Below, in pieces: positions 18,101 through 25,816 of a stretch of DNA of 64,000 nucleotides (position 1 is its first letter; every line of letters begins with the position of its first letter). The position numbers and the translations under genes were made by a program. The stretch is from Aureococcus anophagefferens (taxonomy: Eukaryota; Sar; Pelagophyceae; Pelagomonadales; Pelagomonadaceae): the NCBI RefSeq assembly GCF_000186865.1, contig NW_008705566.1, positions 1,478,650 to 1,542,649 of the forward strand, read 5' to 3'. The notes under the pieces are model-generated. The model was not told the DNA's origin. It was given only the letters and a program-made list of their open reading frames with translations, and searched no databases.

Positions 18101-20635
18101 TACACCGAGGCGAGTTCCGCGCGGCTGTCCCGCGCGAACACCTTCGACTCCGCCGCCGCCGGCTCGCTGTACATCTCGCGCGCGACGACCTTCGACTCCG
18201 TGCCCGAGCTGAGCGCGGACGAGGGCGAGGAGCTTGGCGCGCCGCGCTCCGAGGAGCCCGCGTTCGGCGCTCCGATCGAGGAGCCGCCGGCCGCCATGTT
18301 CGGCGCGCCGCCGGAGGAGCCGCCCGCGGCGGCGTCCATGTTCGGCGCCGCGCCGGAGGAGGCTCCCGCGGCCGCTTCCATGTTCGGCGCGCCGCCGGAG
18401 GAGGCCCCCGCGGCCGCTTCCATGTTCGCCGCACCGGAGGACTCGCCCGCGGCCGCGTCCATGTTCGGGGCCGCGCCGGAGGAGCAGCCCGAGACGGACG
18501 GTTGGGGCGACGCGGGCGTCGGCGGATGGGGCGAGGCGGAAGAGCCGTTGTCGGAAGAGCCTGCTGCTGCTTCGATGTTCGGCGCTCCGCCGTCCGAGGA
18601 ACAGCCCGCGGCTGCTCCTTCTATCTTCGCCGCTCCACCAGAGGAACCGCCCGCGGCAGCGTCCATGTTCAGCGCTGCGCCGGAGGAGCCGCCGGCGGCC
18701 GCGTCCATGTTCGGCGCTGCGCCGGAGGAACCGCCCGCGGCTGCTGCTTCTATGTTCGGTGCTCCACCAGAGGAACAGCCCGCGGCAGCGTCCATGTTCA
18801 GCGCTGCGCCGGAGGAGCCGCCCGCGGCCGCGTCTATGTTCGATGCCGCGCCGCAGGAACCGCCCGCGGCTGCTTCTATGTTTGGCGCTGCCACAGAGGA
18901 GCCGCCAGCGGCCGCGTCCATGTTCGGTGCCGCACCGGAAGAGCCGCCCGCGGCTGCTTCTATGTTCGATGCCGCACCGGAAGAGCCGCCCGCGGCCGCG
19001 TCGATGTTCGGCGCCGCGCCGCAGGAACCGCCCGCGGCTGCTTCTATGTTTGGCGCTGCCACAGAGGAGCCGCCCGCGGCTGCTTCTATGTTCGACGCCG
19101 CACCGGAGGAGCCGCCCGCGGGCAAGTCCGTGGCGGCCCTGATCGAGCAGCACGCCGTCGAGGCGCCGGAGCCGAGCGCGATCGGCGCGGCGGCCTCCGT
19201 GCTCGGCGGCGCCGCGTCGGCGCTCGGCGGCGCCGCGTCGGCCCTCTTCGGCGGCGGCTCGGCGGCGGCCGAGACGCCGCCCGCGGACGCGTCGGCCCTC
19301 TTCGGCGCGCCGCCCGCGCCCGCGCCGCCCGCGCCGGCGCCGCCCGCGCCCGCGCCGCCCGCGCCCGCGCCCGCGCCCGAGGAGTCGGCGCGGGCGCCCG
19401 CCGGGGCCCGCGCGCCGCCGCTGCTGCGGGCCGCGGAGATCGTGAGCTGCAAGGCCGAGGCCGGCGGCGGCGAGGCGACGGCCGTCGCCGGCGCCGTCGA
19501 GTGCATGGTCTCGCTCGACGCGCGCGCGGGCGCGGCGCAGCCCGGCGACGTCGCGACGGGCATCGGCGTGCTCGACGCCATGGTCGCCGCGCTGGGCGCC
19601 GCCGCGCGCGTGGGCCTGACCCTGCGGTGCGTCGTCGACGGCGTCGACCTCGAGCCCGGCGCCGAGTACGCGGCCGGGCCCGAGCGGCCCCACGACAGCG
19701 CCGTCTTCCGCGCCGCGGGCGCGGCGCTCGGCGCGGCGTTCCGCGCCGTCGTCGTCGTCGACGCCGCGGCGGTGTCCGCGGCCGTCGAGGGCGCGCTCGT
19801 GGCCTGCCGCCTCGGCGGCGGCGCGGCGTGCGATTTGGCGCCGTACGGGTCGACGCCGCGCGGCGGCCGGCTCTGGCTCGGGACCTACCGCACGTGCCTC
19901 ACGCCCGCGTTCTTCGCCGCGCTCTCGGGCGCGCTGGGCCGCGACCTCGCCCTGGAGAAGGTCTGCGGCGACTCGGCGCACGGCGTCGTGCTCGCCGCGT
20001 TCGCCGCAGCGGGCGCCGCGCTCCTCCGCGGCGGCGGCGGCGTCCGCGACAGCGCCGCGCCGCCGGGCGCGCCGCGGACCGCGGCGGCCGAGGGCTACGT
20101 CGGGGGCGCCCCGGTCACGGCCAAGGTGCGGCTCCTCAACACGGACAAGCCCACCAAGGCCGCGACGCGGTCGGCGACGCTCGACGACGTCCTCGGCGCG
20201 CTCTTCGGCGCCGCGGGCTCCGCGCTCCGCCTCGACTGCGACGCGGCGGCGCGCCGCGACGACGGCTACGCCGCCGCGGCGGAGGTCGGGAGCCTCGTCG
20301 GCCAGTGCGTCGACGGCGCGCTCGGCGACCGGCGCGCGCTCCGCGGCGTCGGCTCCGCCGCCGACGGGCCCGTCGCCGCGACGGTGGAACTCGCGTCCGG
20401 CGCGTCGCACCTCGAGTGGCGGCTCCGGTTCCCCGACGAGTTCGCCGGGGACGTCGCCGCGGAGAACGTCGTCCGCCTCTTCCGGAGCCTCTGCTGGTAC
20501 GCGCGCCTCACCGTCCACGTGCACGGGACCGCGCCGCATGGCGGCGCGTCGAGCGGCGACCTCGCGCTCGCCGCGGCGCGCGCGTGCGGCGCCGCGCTCG
20601 CCGAGGCCGCCGCGGCCGACCCGCTGCTCGCGTAA
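15176..20635 (+). CDS. Giant MFG/GWG-repeat protein with C-terminal IGPD-like pseudoenzyme
   Basis: One uninterrupted 1,819-residue frame starts at ATG 15176 (MWSRNIEGAAQREATDFF). Residues 1-370 are Pro/Gly/Ala-rich with acidic GDWGDDGDGWGDDD blocks. Residues ~380-1410 are dozens of copies of a ~14-residue unit, [PE]EEPPAAASMFGAPP with S, D or A replacing G. About a dozen TDGWGDAGxxGWGE segments interrupt them. Residues ~1420-1819 align colinearly with the tandem IGPD at 12107-13501 (LGTYRTCLTPAFFAAL against IGKYRTDLTPLFWRAL). Every metal-binding motif is lost: LDHM to LDAM, HNAHHVLE to DSAHGVVL, DDHHTAED to DDGYAAAA. GW/WG repeats in acidic disorder recall AGO-hook proteins and the Trp motifs read by COPI delta-subunit; FG units recall nucleoporins. 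None of these roles is shown by the sequence alone. Confidence 0.8.
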   Translation: MWSRNIEGAAQREATDFFGSFGQEPPSSPPRGGGAEDDMDDIALDGPSAASGPPPPPPPPENGAAAAARGGRLFGGGGAGGLLSAAAGLLPGGGGAPPAAPEDEVAASLAARQRGAPEVAAPAPAPDGAAGFGAAPEREGGAWARGTVSAAALGEASPEDTDQQGAAPESSSFSRPAASPENTTHGGGPEGGSAVFGDAPHPTDRGVELAATAILGVASAVRGIGSRFLGGDEPPAPALFDPGAAAPEAPPAAALFGFDAPQPPPPGADFGPPPAPAAAAGSALFAASPFTEVGGDDAGGDWGDDGDGWGDDDLDLGAPAPPAPDAPATPEPRGADGGGGDGWADDDLQDLMDEVADGGGDGGGWGDEALPDELLDDAFGDAPAADAPPPAAPPAFAAPPEEPAAFEAPPETDGWGDAGANGWGETLPEEPPAAPSMFGAPPPEEPPAGASMFSAPPEEQPETDGWGDAGANGWGEALPEEQPAAASMFGAPPPEEPPTAASMFSAPPEEQPETDGWGEALPEEQPAAASMFAAPPEEPPAAASMFGAPPEEQPEANGWGDAGANGWGETLPEEPPAAPSMFSAPPPEPPAAASMFSAPPEEPPAAASMFSAPPEEQPETDGWGDAGANGWGEVDETLQEAPPAAPSMFGAPPPEEPPAAASMFSAPPEEQPEANGWGEVDETLPEEPPAAASMFSAPPLEETCGWGEGEDPLADEPPAAAETFGAPSPEEQPAAASMFAAPPEEQPETDGWGDAGVDGWGEVDETLAEEPPAAASMFGAPPPEEPAAASSMFGAPSEEPPAAAAMFGAAPEEPPAADSFGAPPPEEPPAAAAMFGAPPETDGWGDAGVDGWGEVDETLGEEPAAASAFGAPPPEEPAAAAFDAAPETDGWGDAGAEFDDPLPEEPPAAASAFGAPPPPEPPAFAPEEHAAADGWGGADLGDEPAADAPPDAPPSAAALFGAPPASPDSQAGTFDYTEASSARLSRANTFDSAAAGSLYISRATTFDSVPELSADEGEELGAPRSEEPAFGAPIEEPPAAMFGAPPEEPPAAASMFGAAPEEAPAAASMFGAPPEEAPAAASMFAAPEDSPAAASMFGAAPEEQPETDGWGDAGVGGWGEAEEPLSEEPAAASMFGAPPSEEQPAAAPSIFAAPPEEPPAAASMFSAAPEEPPAAASMFGAAPEEPPAAAASMFGAPPEEQPAAASMFSAAPEEPPAAASMFDAAPQEPPAAASMFGAATEEPPAAASMFGAAPEEPPAAASMFDAAPEEPPAAASMFGAAPQEPPAAASMFGAATEEPPAAASMFDAAPEEPPAGKSVAALIEQHAVEAPEPSAIGAAASVLGGAASALGGAASALFGGGSAAAETPPADASALFGAPPAPAPPAPAPPAPAPPAPAPAPEESARAPAGARAPPLLRAAEIVSCKAEAGGGEATAVAGAVECMVSLDARAGAAQPGDVATGIGVLDAMVAALGAAARVGLTLRCVVDGVDLEPGAEYAAGPERPHDSAVFRAAGAALGAAFRAVVVVDAAAVSAAVEGALVACRLGGGAACDLAPYGSTPRGGRLWLGTYRTCLTPAFFAALSGALGRDLALEKVCGDSAHGVVLAAFAAAGAALLRGGGGVRDSAAPPGAPRTAAAEGYVGGAPVTAKVRLLNTDKPTKAATRSATLDDVLGALFGAAGSALRLDCDAAARRDDGYAAAAEVGSLVGQCVDGALGDRRALRGVGSAADGPVAATVELASGASHLEWRLRFPDEFAGDVAAENVVRLFRSLCWYARLTVHVHGTAPHGGASSGDLALAAARACGAALAEAAAADPLLA

Positions 20636-20830
20636 CCACACTTTATCTTAGCCGACCTTGTCGAGGGACGCCGCGCTCGCCGAGGCCGCCGCGGCCGACC
20701 CGCTGCTCGCGTAACCACACTTTATCTTAGCCGACCTTGCTGAGGGACGCCGCGCTCGCCGAGGCCGCCGCCGCGGCCGACCCGCTGCTCGCGTAACCAC
20801 ACTTTATCTTAGCCGACCTTGTCGAGGGAC
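20591..20830. repeat. Three tandem copies of the boundary between two convergent genes
   Basis: The units are 20591-20669, 20670-20748 and 20749-20830 (79, 79 and 82 bp; the third has an extra GCC). Each contains the last ~15 codons and TAA of the plus-strand giant gene and the TAA plus last ~7 codons of the minus-strand sirtuin gene. Only the first copy is used as the plus-strand end and only the last as the minus-strand end. Near-identity of the copies implies recent duplication or active homogenisation. Confidence 0.95.
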
Positions 20831-21774
20831 GCCACGCTCGCCTCGGGGAGGTGTCCCTCGAACTTGCGGAGGTCGCCGGCGAGGCCCATCTCCGCCGCGA
20901 GGCCCGCGATGACGTCGTCGACGTCGCCTTGGAGGAAGACGTCGTCCCGGCTCGAGCTGCCGTAGTCGATGCCGAGCTCGCGGCCGACGGGCTCCCGGTC
21001 CGCGACGACGCGAACCGCGGACCGCGGCGCCGTCGCCGCGACCATGTTCGCCGGCGAGACGACGAGCGACGTGCCCGCGACGAGCACGAGGTCCGCCTGC
21101 GGCAGGTCGCGCTCGAGCGCCTCGAAGAACGCGCGCGGCAGGCTCGCGCCGAAGAGCACGGTCGTCGGCTTGAGCGTCGGCTTGCCGCATCCGTCGCAGT
21201 GCACATTCTTCGACGCCTTCGGCGCCGCCGGGTCGACGCCGTAGATGTCCTTGATGTTCGCGCGCACGCGGGCGCAGTAGTCGTCGAAGTCGACGGGCGC
21301 CTCGCAGACCTCGCAGGCCGCGCGGCCGACGGAGCCGTGGCACGCGACGACGCGCTTCGGATCGATGCCCGTCTGGAAGTCGAGGCCGTCGATGTTCTGC
21401 GTGAAGTGGCGCAGCAGCTTGCCCTTTTTGTCGAGCACCTCCATGAAGCGATGGAACAGCGTCGCCTTCCATTTTTTTTCTTGCGTCCCGAGGATGAAGG
21501 GCCTGCGTACTTCGTGGCACGGGAACTGGTTCGCGAGGAACATGTCCTTGACGACGACGTAGACGGGATCCTGTGCCATCAACGCGCGCTGCTGCGCCGT
21601 CGCCGTGAGCAACTCCGGCCGCAGCGAGTCGTACATGCCTCCCGGCGACCGGAAGTCGGGGATGCCCGCCGCGCAGCTCACGCCCGCGCCGGACAAGACG
21701 ACGACGTTCTTGCAGGCGTCGGAGGCCAGGAAGCTCGCGACGCCGGAGAGGTCCTTGCTCGCGAGGCGCGACAT
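20809..21774 (-). CDS. SIR2: Sirtuin (SIR2-family NAD-dependent protein deacylase)
   Basis: The protein has 321 residues from the ATG at 21774. NAD-binding motifs appear in order: VVVLSGAGVSCAAGIPDFRSPGG, TQNIDGLD with the following VVACHGS (catalytic His), and VAGTSLVVSPAN. The zinc knuckle is CEVCEAPVDFDDYC...CDGCGKP, reading Cys-x2-Cys then Cys-x2-Cys. It lies in the class I size range. A segment LPxxEVRRPFILG-type (residues ~95-112) is longer than in human SIRT2 but is conserved-looking and in frame, so I keep it as coding. Such proteins deacetylate histones, tubulin or metabolic enzymes; no targeting signal is visible. The 3' end lies within the triplicated repeat shared with the upstream convergent gene. 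Confidence 0.92.
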   Translation of the reverse strand: MSRLASKDLSGVASFLASDACKNVVVLSGAGVSCAAGIPDFRSPGGMYDSLRPELLTATAQQRALMAQDPVYVVVKDMFLANQFPCHEVRRPFILGTQEKKWKATLFHRFMEVLDKKGKLLRHFTQNIDGLDFQTGIDPKRVVACHGSVGRAACEVCEAPVDFDDYCARVRANIKDIYGVDPAAPKASKNVHCDGCGKPTLKPTTVLFGASLPRAFFEALERDLPQADLVLVAGTSLVVSPANMVAATAPRSAVRVVADREPVGRELGIDYGSSSRDDVFLQGDVDDVIAGLAAEMGLAGDLRKFEGHLPEASVASLDKVG

Positions 21775-22072
21775 GGCGCCGGCGCCCGCGGCCAGCGCTG
21801 CGACCAATTTGAGGGAGTGGCTGCGCGTCGTTGCGTGGGCTGGCCTTGCTGCCCCGCGGCACGAGGCGAGGACAGATCTCGGAGTGGCGTCTCTGAGGCC
21901 TCGTCTGGGACACAGCGCCGGCGTTGGACGGCGAGCTTCGGTGTCTCTGAGGCCGCGTCTCGGAGAGCCAGACGAAGTCCAGAAGCTGCCACTCTCTGCA
22001 CCTCATGTTCAAGAACCGGCGTTGCTGCTTTCTCACGACGATGGTGCCCATATACTGATAAGGCTGCCCACG
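21775..22072. promoter_or_regulatory. Divergent promoter region with a 22-bp direct repeat
   Basis: This 298-bp stretch separates the sirtuin and the gene at 22073. GTCTCTGAGGCCTCGTCTGGGA (21889-21910, given as two abutting ten/twelve-base parts) recurs at 21943-21964 with three mismatches. The spacing is 54 bp. Repeated GTCTCTGAGGCC could be a regulatory site; no TATA box is seen. Confidence 0.35.
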
Positions 22073-24106
22073 ATGGCGGAAGCCGCCGGCGACGAGCCGG
22101 TCAGCTACGCCGACGTCGACGAGCCGACGCCCGCGGAGGTCACGGACCACTTCCATCGGCTCCAGGTCGCCAAGGAGGAGGCGGAGCGGGCGAAGCGGGC
22201 CCAGCGGCACGTCACGGACTACCGCAAGTTCGACGGCATCGACGACGACCACGACGACATGTTCGTCGAGCGCATCGCCGGGAACGCGAAGCAGCACCGC
22301 ACGGACCCGATCAAGGTGACGCTGAACCTCGAGACCGGCGGCGCCGCGAAGCGGGGCAAGTTCACGCTCAAGGACCTCTGGCTCCGGAAGACGCTCGGCG
22401 ACCTCGCGCGCGTCTTCCACCGCAAGCACGCGGCGAAGCAGCTCGACCCCAGCCTGGAGCTCACCGTCGCGCGCCTCGAGCTGCAGCGGGGCTCCTACGT
22501 GGCCAAGCGCGTGCGGCTGAGCGCGCTCGCGGAGGTCGGCGACGCGCTCCGCGCCGGCGACGTCCTCGCGGTGGGCACGGCGCCCCGGGACGTGCGGAGC
22601 GAGAAGCGCCTGCCGCCGCTGCCGGGCGCGGAGCCCGACGACTTCGAGCCCGTCGTGCTGTCCGTGCGGGTAGGGGAAGAAGAGGCGCGCGACGCGGGGT
22701 TCCTCGCGGCCGTCCGCGTCGAGCTCGCGGGCCCGAACGGCACCGTCGTCGAGGGCTACGTCGAGCCCAACGACGACGTGCGCCCGCCCTGCATCTCCGT
22801 CGCCTGCCGCCCCGCGGACGTCGGCCCCCACGTGCTCACGGTCTCCGCGCGCGGACAGACGCTGTTCACCGAGGACCGGTTCGTCGCCGCGCCCGAGCCG
22901 ACGCCCCAGGCCTGGACGCTGCTGTCGAACCAGAAGCGCGCGAAGCTCGTCGAGTGGATCGAGGCCTGCGACGCCGCCTGCTCCGTGGACCGCGAGGACT
23001 GCGCGTCGCTGCCGCTGCCGCCGGTGAGAGACGCGTCGCGGGCGGCGCCCGCGCCTCCAAAGCACCGCGCGACGATCCTCCGCAAGTGGCTGCCCGCGAA
23101 GCGCCGGCGCGAACTCGTCGCGCTCGCCAAGGCGCGGGGCCTCTACGGCCCCGCGGACTGCGGCAGCGACTTTCGGCGCTTCGACGCGCCCGGGGCGACC
23201 GACGGCTGCGCGGTCGCGTCGCTCCGCTACGGCGACGCGCCCGACGTCGTCGCGAAAGCGTTGGAGCGCTTCCCGGACTGCGCGCCGGAGAACGTCGAAG
23301 TCGTCGTCGTCCACTTCCCGGACGGCGGCTTCCGGAGGCCCGCGGCGGACGCGGCGCGCCGCGCGCCCGACGGGTCCTGGGCGCGCCGCGCGGGCCTGTA
23401 CGTGGCCCTGGAGACGGCGCGCGACGGCGGCGAGTTATCCTTCAAGCGCCTCGTGCCGCGCGACGTCGCCGAGGCCGACGGCGCCGCGCCCGCGGTCGGC
23501 GTCTCGGGCGCGGACCGCGACGGCGCCGCGTTCCCGGGCGTGTCCATCGCGTTGGCGCCGGGCGACGCCTGCGCCTTCGCCACCGTCGACGCCCTGGGCC
23601 GCCCGGACGAGCGCATGGACCGCGGCGTCGGTGACGTGTTGGCCGGCGAGGCCTGGGCGCTCCAGGTCTGGGTCCACTCGCCGCTGAACGCGCTCCGCGC
23701 GGACGGCCGGCTCTGCCTGCTCAAGTTCACGCCGAAGCGCGTCGCCGACGAGGTGCACGCGCGCGTCGCCAACGTCGACGTGCTCCCGCCGGAGGCCTAC
23801 ACGACCTTCGAGGGCGACAACGCGATGCCGCTCCTGCCCGAGGCGCCGCGCGTCTACCTCCACTGCTTCGCGTCCGGCGTGCCCGAGGACGTGCGCCACT
23901 GCGTCGCGCTCCGCCTCAAGCAGAGCGAGTTCCGCCGCGGGCGGAACCGCGACCCGCGCTTCATCTACACGGCCGAGCTCGTCGCGCCGCCCGACGTCCT
24001 CCGGGAGCTCGAGCCGCGCATGCACGCGATCTCCCGCGAGCTCGCCGTGCCCCTCATGACGACGCCGGGCAGCCCCCAGGCGCCGGGCGGCTACGTCGTC
24101 TTCTAA
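22073..24106 (+). CDS. Hypothetical protein with Ig/filamin-like middle and degenerate 2-oxoglutarate oxygenase-like end
   Basis: The frame of 677 residues starts at ATG 22073 (MAEAAGDEPVSYADVDEP). Residues ~85-160 could be a ubiquitin-like fold. Residues ~225-275 (VRVELAGPNGTVVEGYVE ... GPHVLTVSARGQTLFTED) look like an immunoglobulin/filamin strand set. Residues ~365-550 follow the order of prolyl-4-hydroxylase-like dioxygenases: VVVHFPDGGF, GLYVALETARDGGELSF, LAPGDACAFATVDALGRPDERMDRGVG and WALQVWVHS. The expected second iron-binding His in the D-x-x-x-x-H turn is Arg or Asp here, so activity is doubtful. These are weak resemblances and the overall function is unknown. There is no membrane segment. 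The stop is 21 bp from the convergent gene at 24128. Confidence 0.55.
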   Translation: MAEAAGDEPVSYADVDEPTPAEVTDHFHRLQVAKEEAERAKRAQRHVTDYRKFDGIDDDHDDMFVERIAGNAKQHRTDPIKVTLNLETGGAAKRGKFTLKDLWLRKTLGDLARVFHRKHAAKQLDPSLELTVARLELQRGSYVAKRVRLSALAEVGDALRAGDVLAVGTAPRDVRSEKRLPPLPGAEPDDFEPVVLSVRVGEEEARDAGFLAAVRVELAGPNGTVVEGYVEPNDDVRPPCISVACRPADVGPHVLTVSARGQTLFTEDRFVAAPEPTPQAWTLLSNQKRAKLVEWIEACDAACSVDREDCASLPLPPVRDASRAAPAPPKHRATILRKWLPAKRRRELVALAKARGLYGPADCGSDFRRFDAPGATDGCAVASLRYGDAPDVVAKALERFPDCAPENVEVVVVHFPDGGFRRPAADAARRAPDGSWARRAGLYVALETARDGGELSFKRLVPRDVAEADGAAPAVGVSGADRDGAAFPGVSIALAPGDACAFATVDALGRPDERMDRGVGDVLAGEAWALQVWVHSPLNALRADGRLCLLKFTPKRVADEVHARVANVDVLPPEAYTTFEGDNAMPLLPEAPRVYLHCFASGVPEDVRHCVALRLKQSEFRRGRNRDPRFIYTAELVAPPDVLRELEPRMHAISRELAVPLMTTPGSPQAPGGYVVF

Positions 24107-24127
24107 CGACCTTTCAGGCGCGGCGCC

Positions 24128-24556
24128 CTACTCCTGGTCGTCGGGGTCCTCCTCCGCGGGCGCGGCCTCGTCCCCGGGCGCGGCCTCGTCCGCGACCGTC
24201 GCCGCGGCGTCGTCGCCGGCCGGCGCGGGCGCCGCGGCCTCGATGGCGGGCGGCGGCGGCGTCAGCGGCTCGGCGTCCGGCGGGCCGTCGTCGGCCGCGT
24301 CGTCGCCGTCCTCGAGCGCGAAGTGCTCCGCGTGCGCGAGCACGGTCCGCCCGAAGGTCGCCTCGGCGCGCTTCGTCGTGAGGAGGTGGAGGTTCTGGGG
24401 CCGGAAGCTGCCCTTGAGGTAGTTGGGGTCCCGCGCGTTCATGTAGGCCGTCGCGAACGTCGCCCCGCTGCGCTTCTCCTTGAGCAGGTGGAGGTTCTGG
24501 ATCTCGAAGGGCGGCCGCTCCCGGATCTTCGCCCGGGCCTCCTCGAGGGAGCTCAT
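24128..24556 (-). CDS. Small hypothetical protein with an internal NLHLL repeat
   Basis: The protein is 142 residues with an ATG start. Its first half contains a duplicated unit: FEIQNLHLLKEKRSGATFA (about residues 17-35) and FRPQNLHLLTTKRAEATFG (about 51-69). They are joined by YMNARDPNYLKGS. The second half is an acidic Ala/Pro/Asp tail. The lysine- and histidine-bearing repeats, unusual for random frames in DNA this GC-rich, argue it is real. I do not recognise the family. It is divergent from the gene at 24804. Confidence 0.6.
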   Translation of the reverse strand: MSSLEEARAKIRERPPFEIQNLHLLKEKRSGATFATAYMNARDPNYLKGSFRPQNLHLLTTKRAEATFGRTVLAHAEHFALEDGDDAADDGPPDAEPLTPPPPAIEAAAPAPAGDDAAATVADEAAPGDEAAPAEEDPDDQE

Positions 24557-24803
24557 CGCTTGTTGTTCTCAAGGATTGGGGAAACGCGTAACGCACGGAG
24601 ACCTCCTTAGAGCTCGGGCGTGTCCACCATCATCTTCCGAAAATGGGTGTGGAAATATGTTAAAGTTCCTTTCAAATTGCCATGAAGGCTGGGCTCCGAG
24701 CGCCACGACTGGGCAGCCTCAACACGAGCGCCGTCTGGAGCGCGCGGCGCGCGGAACAACCGCCGGCGCGCCGTCGAACGCCGCCAGCGCTCCTCGTTCG
24801 ACC

Positions 24804-25664
24804 ATGGGCGCGGGCCTGAGCGTGCGGAACGAGACGCCGCTGCCCCTCGGCGTCATCCTGTCCCAGCTGACGCCGCTCCACTGGAACGACGAGCCGCTGC
24901 TCTCGGGCGAGACGTGGAACGCGCGGAACGAGCACGGCGTCGGCGCCGTCTGGTTCACGGCGAGCGTCGACGTCTTCGACCCGGCGCTCCAGCCCAACGT
25001 GGCCACGGTGTCGACGCGGCTCGCGGCGATCACGTTCGGAGCGCTCTGCACGCCCCTCGCCGCGGGCTTCGTGCTCGGCGGCGCGCTGAGCGCGGTCACG
25101 TCCGTCGCGCGCGGCGCGGCGATGCACAAGGTCAAGGCCGACGGCGCGCTGCTCGTCGTCCGCGGCTGCGCCAACGACCGCACGGGCGAGTACCGCCTCT
25201 ACTTCTCCGCCGTCGAGCGGCGCGACGCGACGGGCGCCGTCTACGCGCGCGAGGCGCTCCGGCCGCCGCCGGGTTTTGTGGATTGCGGGCTCGACGCGGT
25301 CCTCGTGCGCCGCGCGCCCTACCGCACGCCGTCGCGCGAGGCGCCGCTGCCGCCGGCCTACGTCGTCGCGAGCGCGCACGCGCCCGACGGCGCCGGCGAC
25401 GCCGTCGCGGCCGTGCCCGTCTGGCGCGAGACGCCGCCGCCGCGCTTCGACGACCGCGTCCCCGGCGAGCGCATCCGCGACCTCCGCCAGCGCAGCGCCG
25501 CCGCGTCCAAGGAGAAGGCCGCGGCGAACGGCGACGTCGTCGTCGACGTCGACGTCTTCGAGCTCCAGGAGGCGACGCCCGAGGCCGACCCCTTCGCCCA
25601 AGCCCCGGACCCCTTCGCGCACGGACCCGAGGCGGCGACCGCCGAGGAGTTCGTCGACTTATAA
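24804..25664 (+). CDS. Hypothetical protein with N-myristoylation-type start
   Basis: From ATG 24804 the protein has 286 residues beginning MGAGLSVRNETPL, a fair N-myristoylation context. The segment LGVILSQLTPLHWND, then GETWNARNEHGVGAVWFTASVDVF, is followed by a hydrophobic stretch (ITFGALCTPLAAGFVLGGALSAVTSVA, interrupted here for length: residues ~73-98). This may be one membrane helix or a re-entrant loop. The C-terminal half is polar and ends with paired ADPFAQAPDPFAHGP motifs. DPF tripeptides resemble the AP-2 appendage-binding motif of endocytic accessory proteins, which together with an acyl anchor would suit a membrane-trafficking role. This is inference only. Confidence 0.55.
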   Translation: MGAGLSVRNETPLPLGVILSQLTPLHWNDEPLLSGETWNARNEHGVGAVWFTASVDVFDPALQPNVATVSTRLAAITFGALCTPLAAGFVLGGALSAVTSVARGAAMHKVKADGALLVVRGCANDRTGEYRLYFSAVERRDATGAVYAREALRPPPGFVDCGLDAVLVRRAPYRTPSREAPLPPAYVVASAHAPDGAGDAVAAVPVWRETPPPRFDDRVPGERIRDLRQRSAAASKEKAAANGDVVVDVDVFELQEATPEADPFAQAPDPFAHGPEAATAEEFVDL

Positions 25665-25816
25665 TGTAGACCTACTTGTAGACCTCGTGTTGCGCGCTGG
25701 AGCGCCGGACGAAGTTCAAGATGGGTGCACGATGAAGCGTGTTTAGCCGCGACGCGAGGTGAGCGTCCTTGGCAGCCTGCCTGCGCGTCGTTGCTGGGAG
25801 GCATTCGTGCGTCGAC

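Noticed and set aside
21470..21560. A short intron in the sirtuin around the EVRRPFILG segment
   Set aside because: GT and AG are present, but the segment stays in frame and its residues look conserved for a sirtuin subgroup, so it was kept as coding.
24706..24713. CTGGGCAG near 24709 as another introner end
   Set aside because: No partner end with matching 8-bp flanks is found within several hundred bases.
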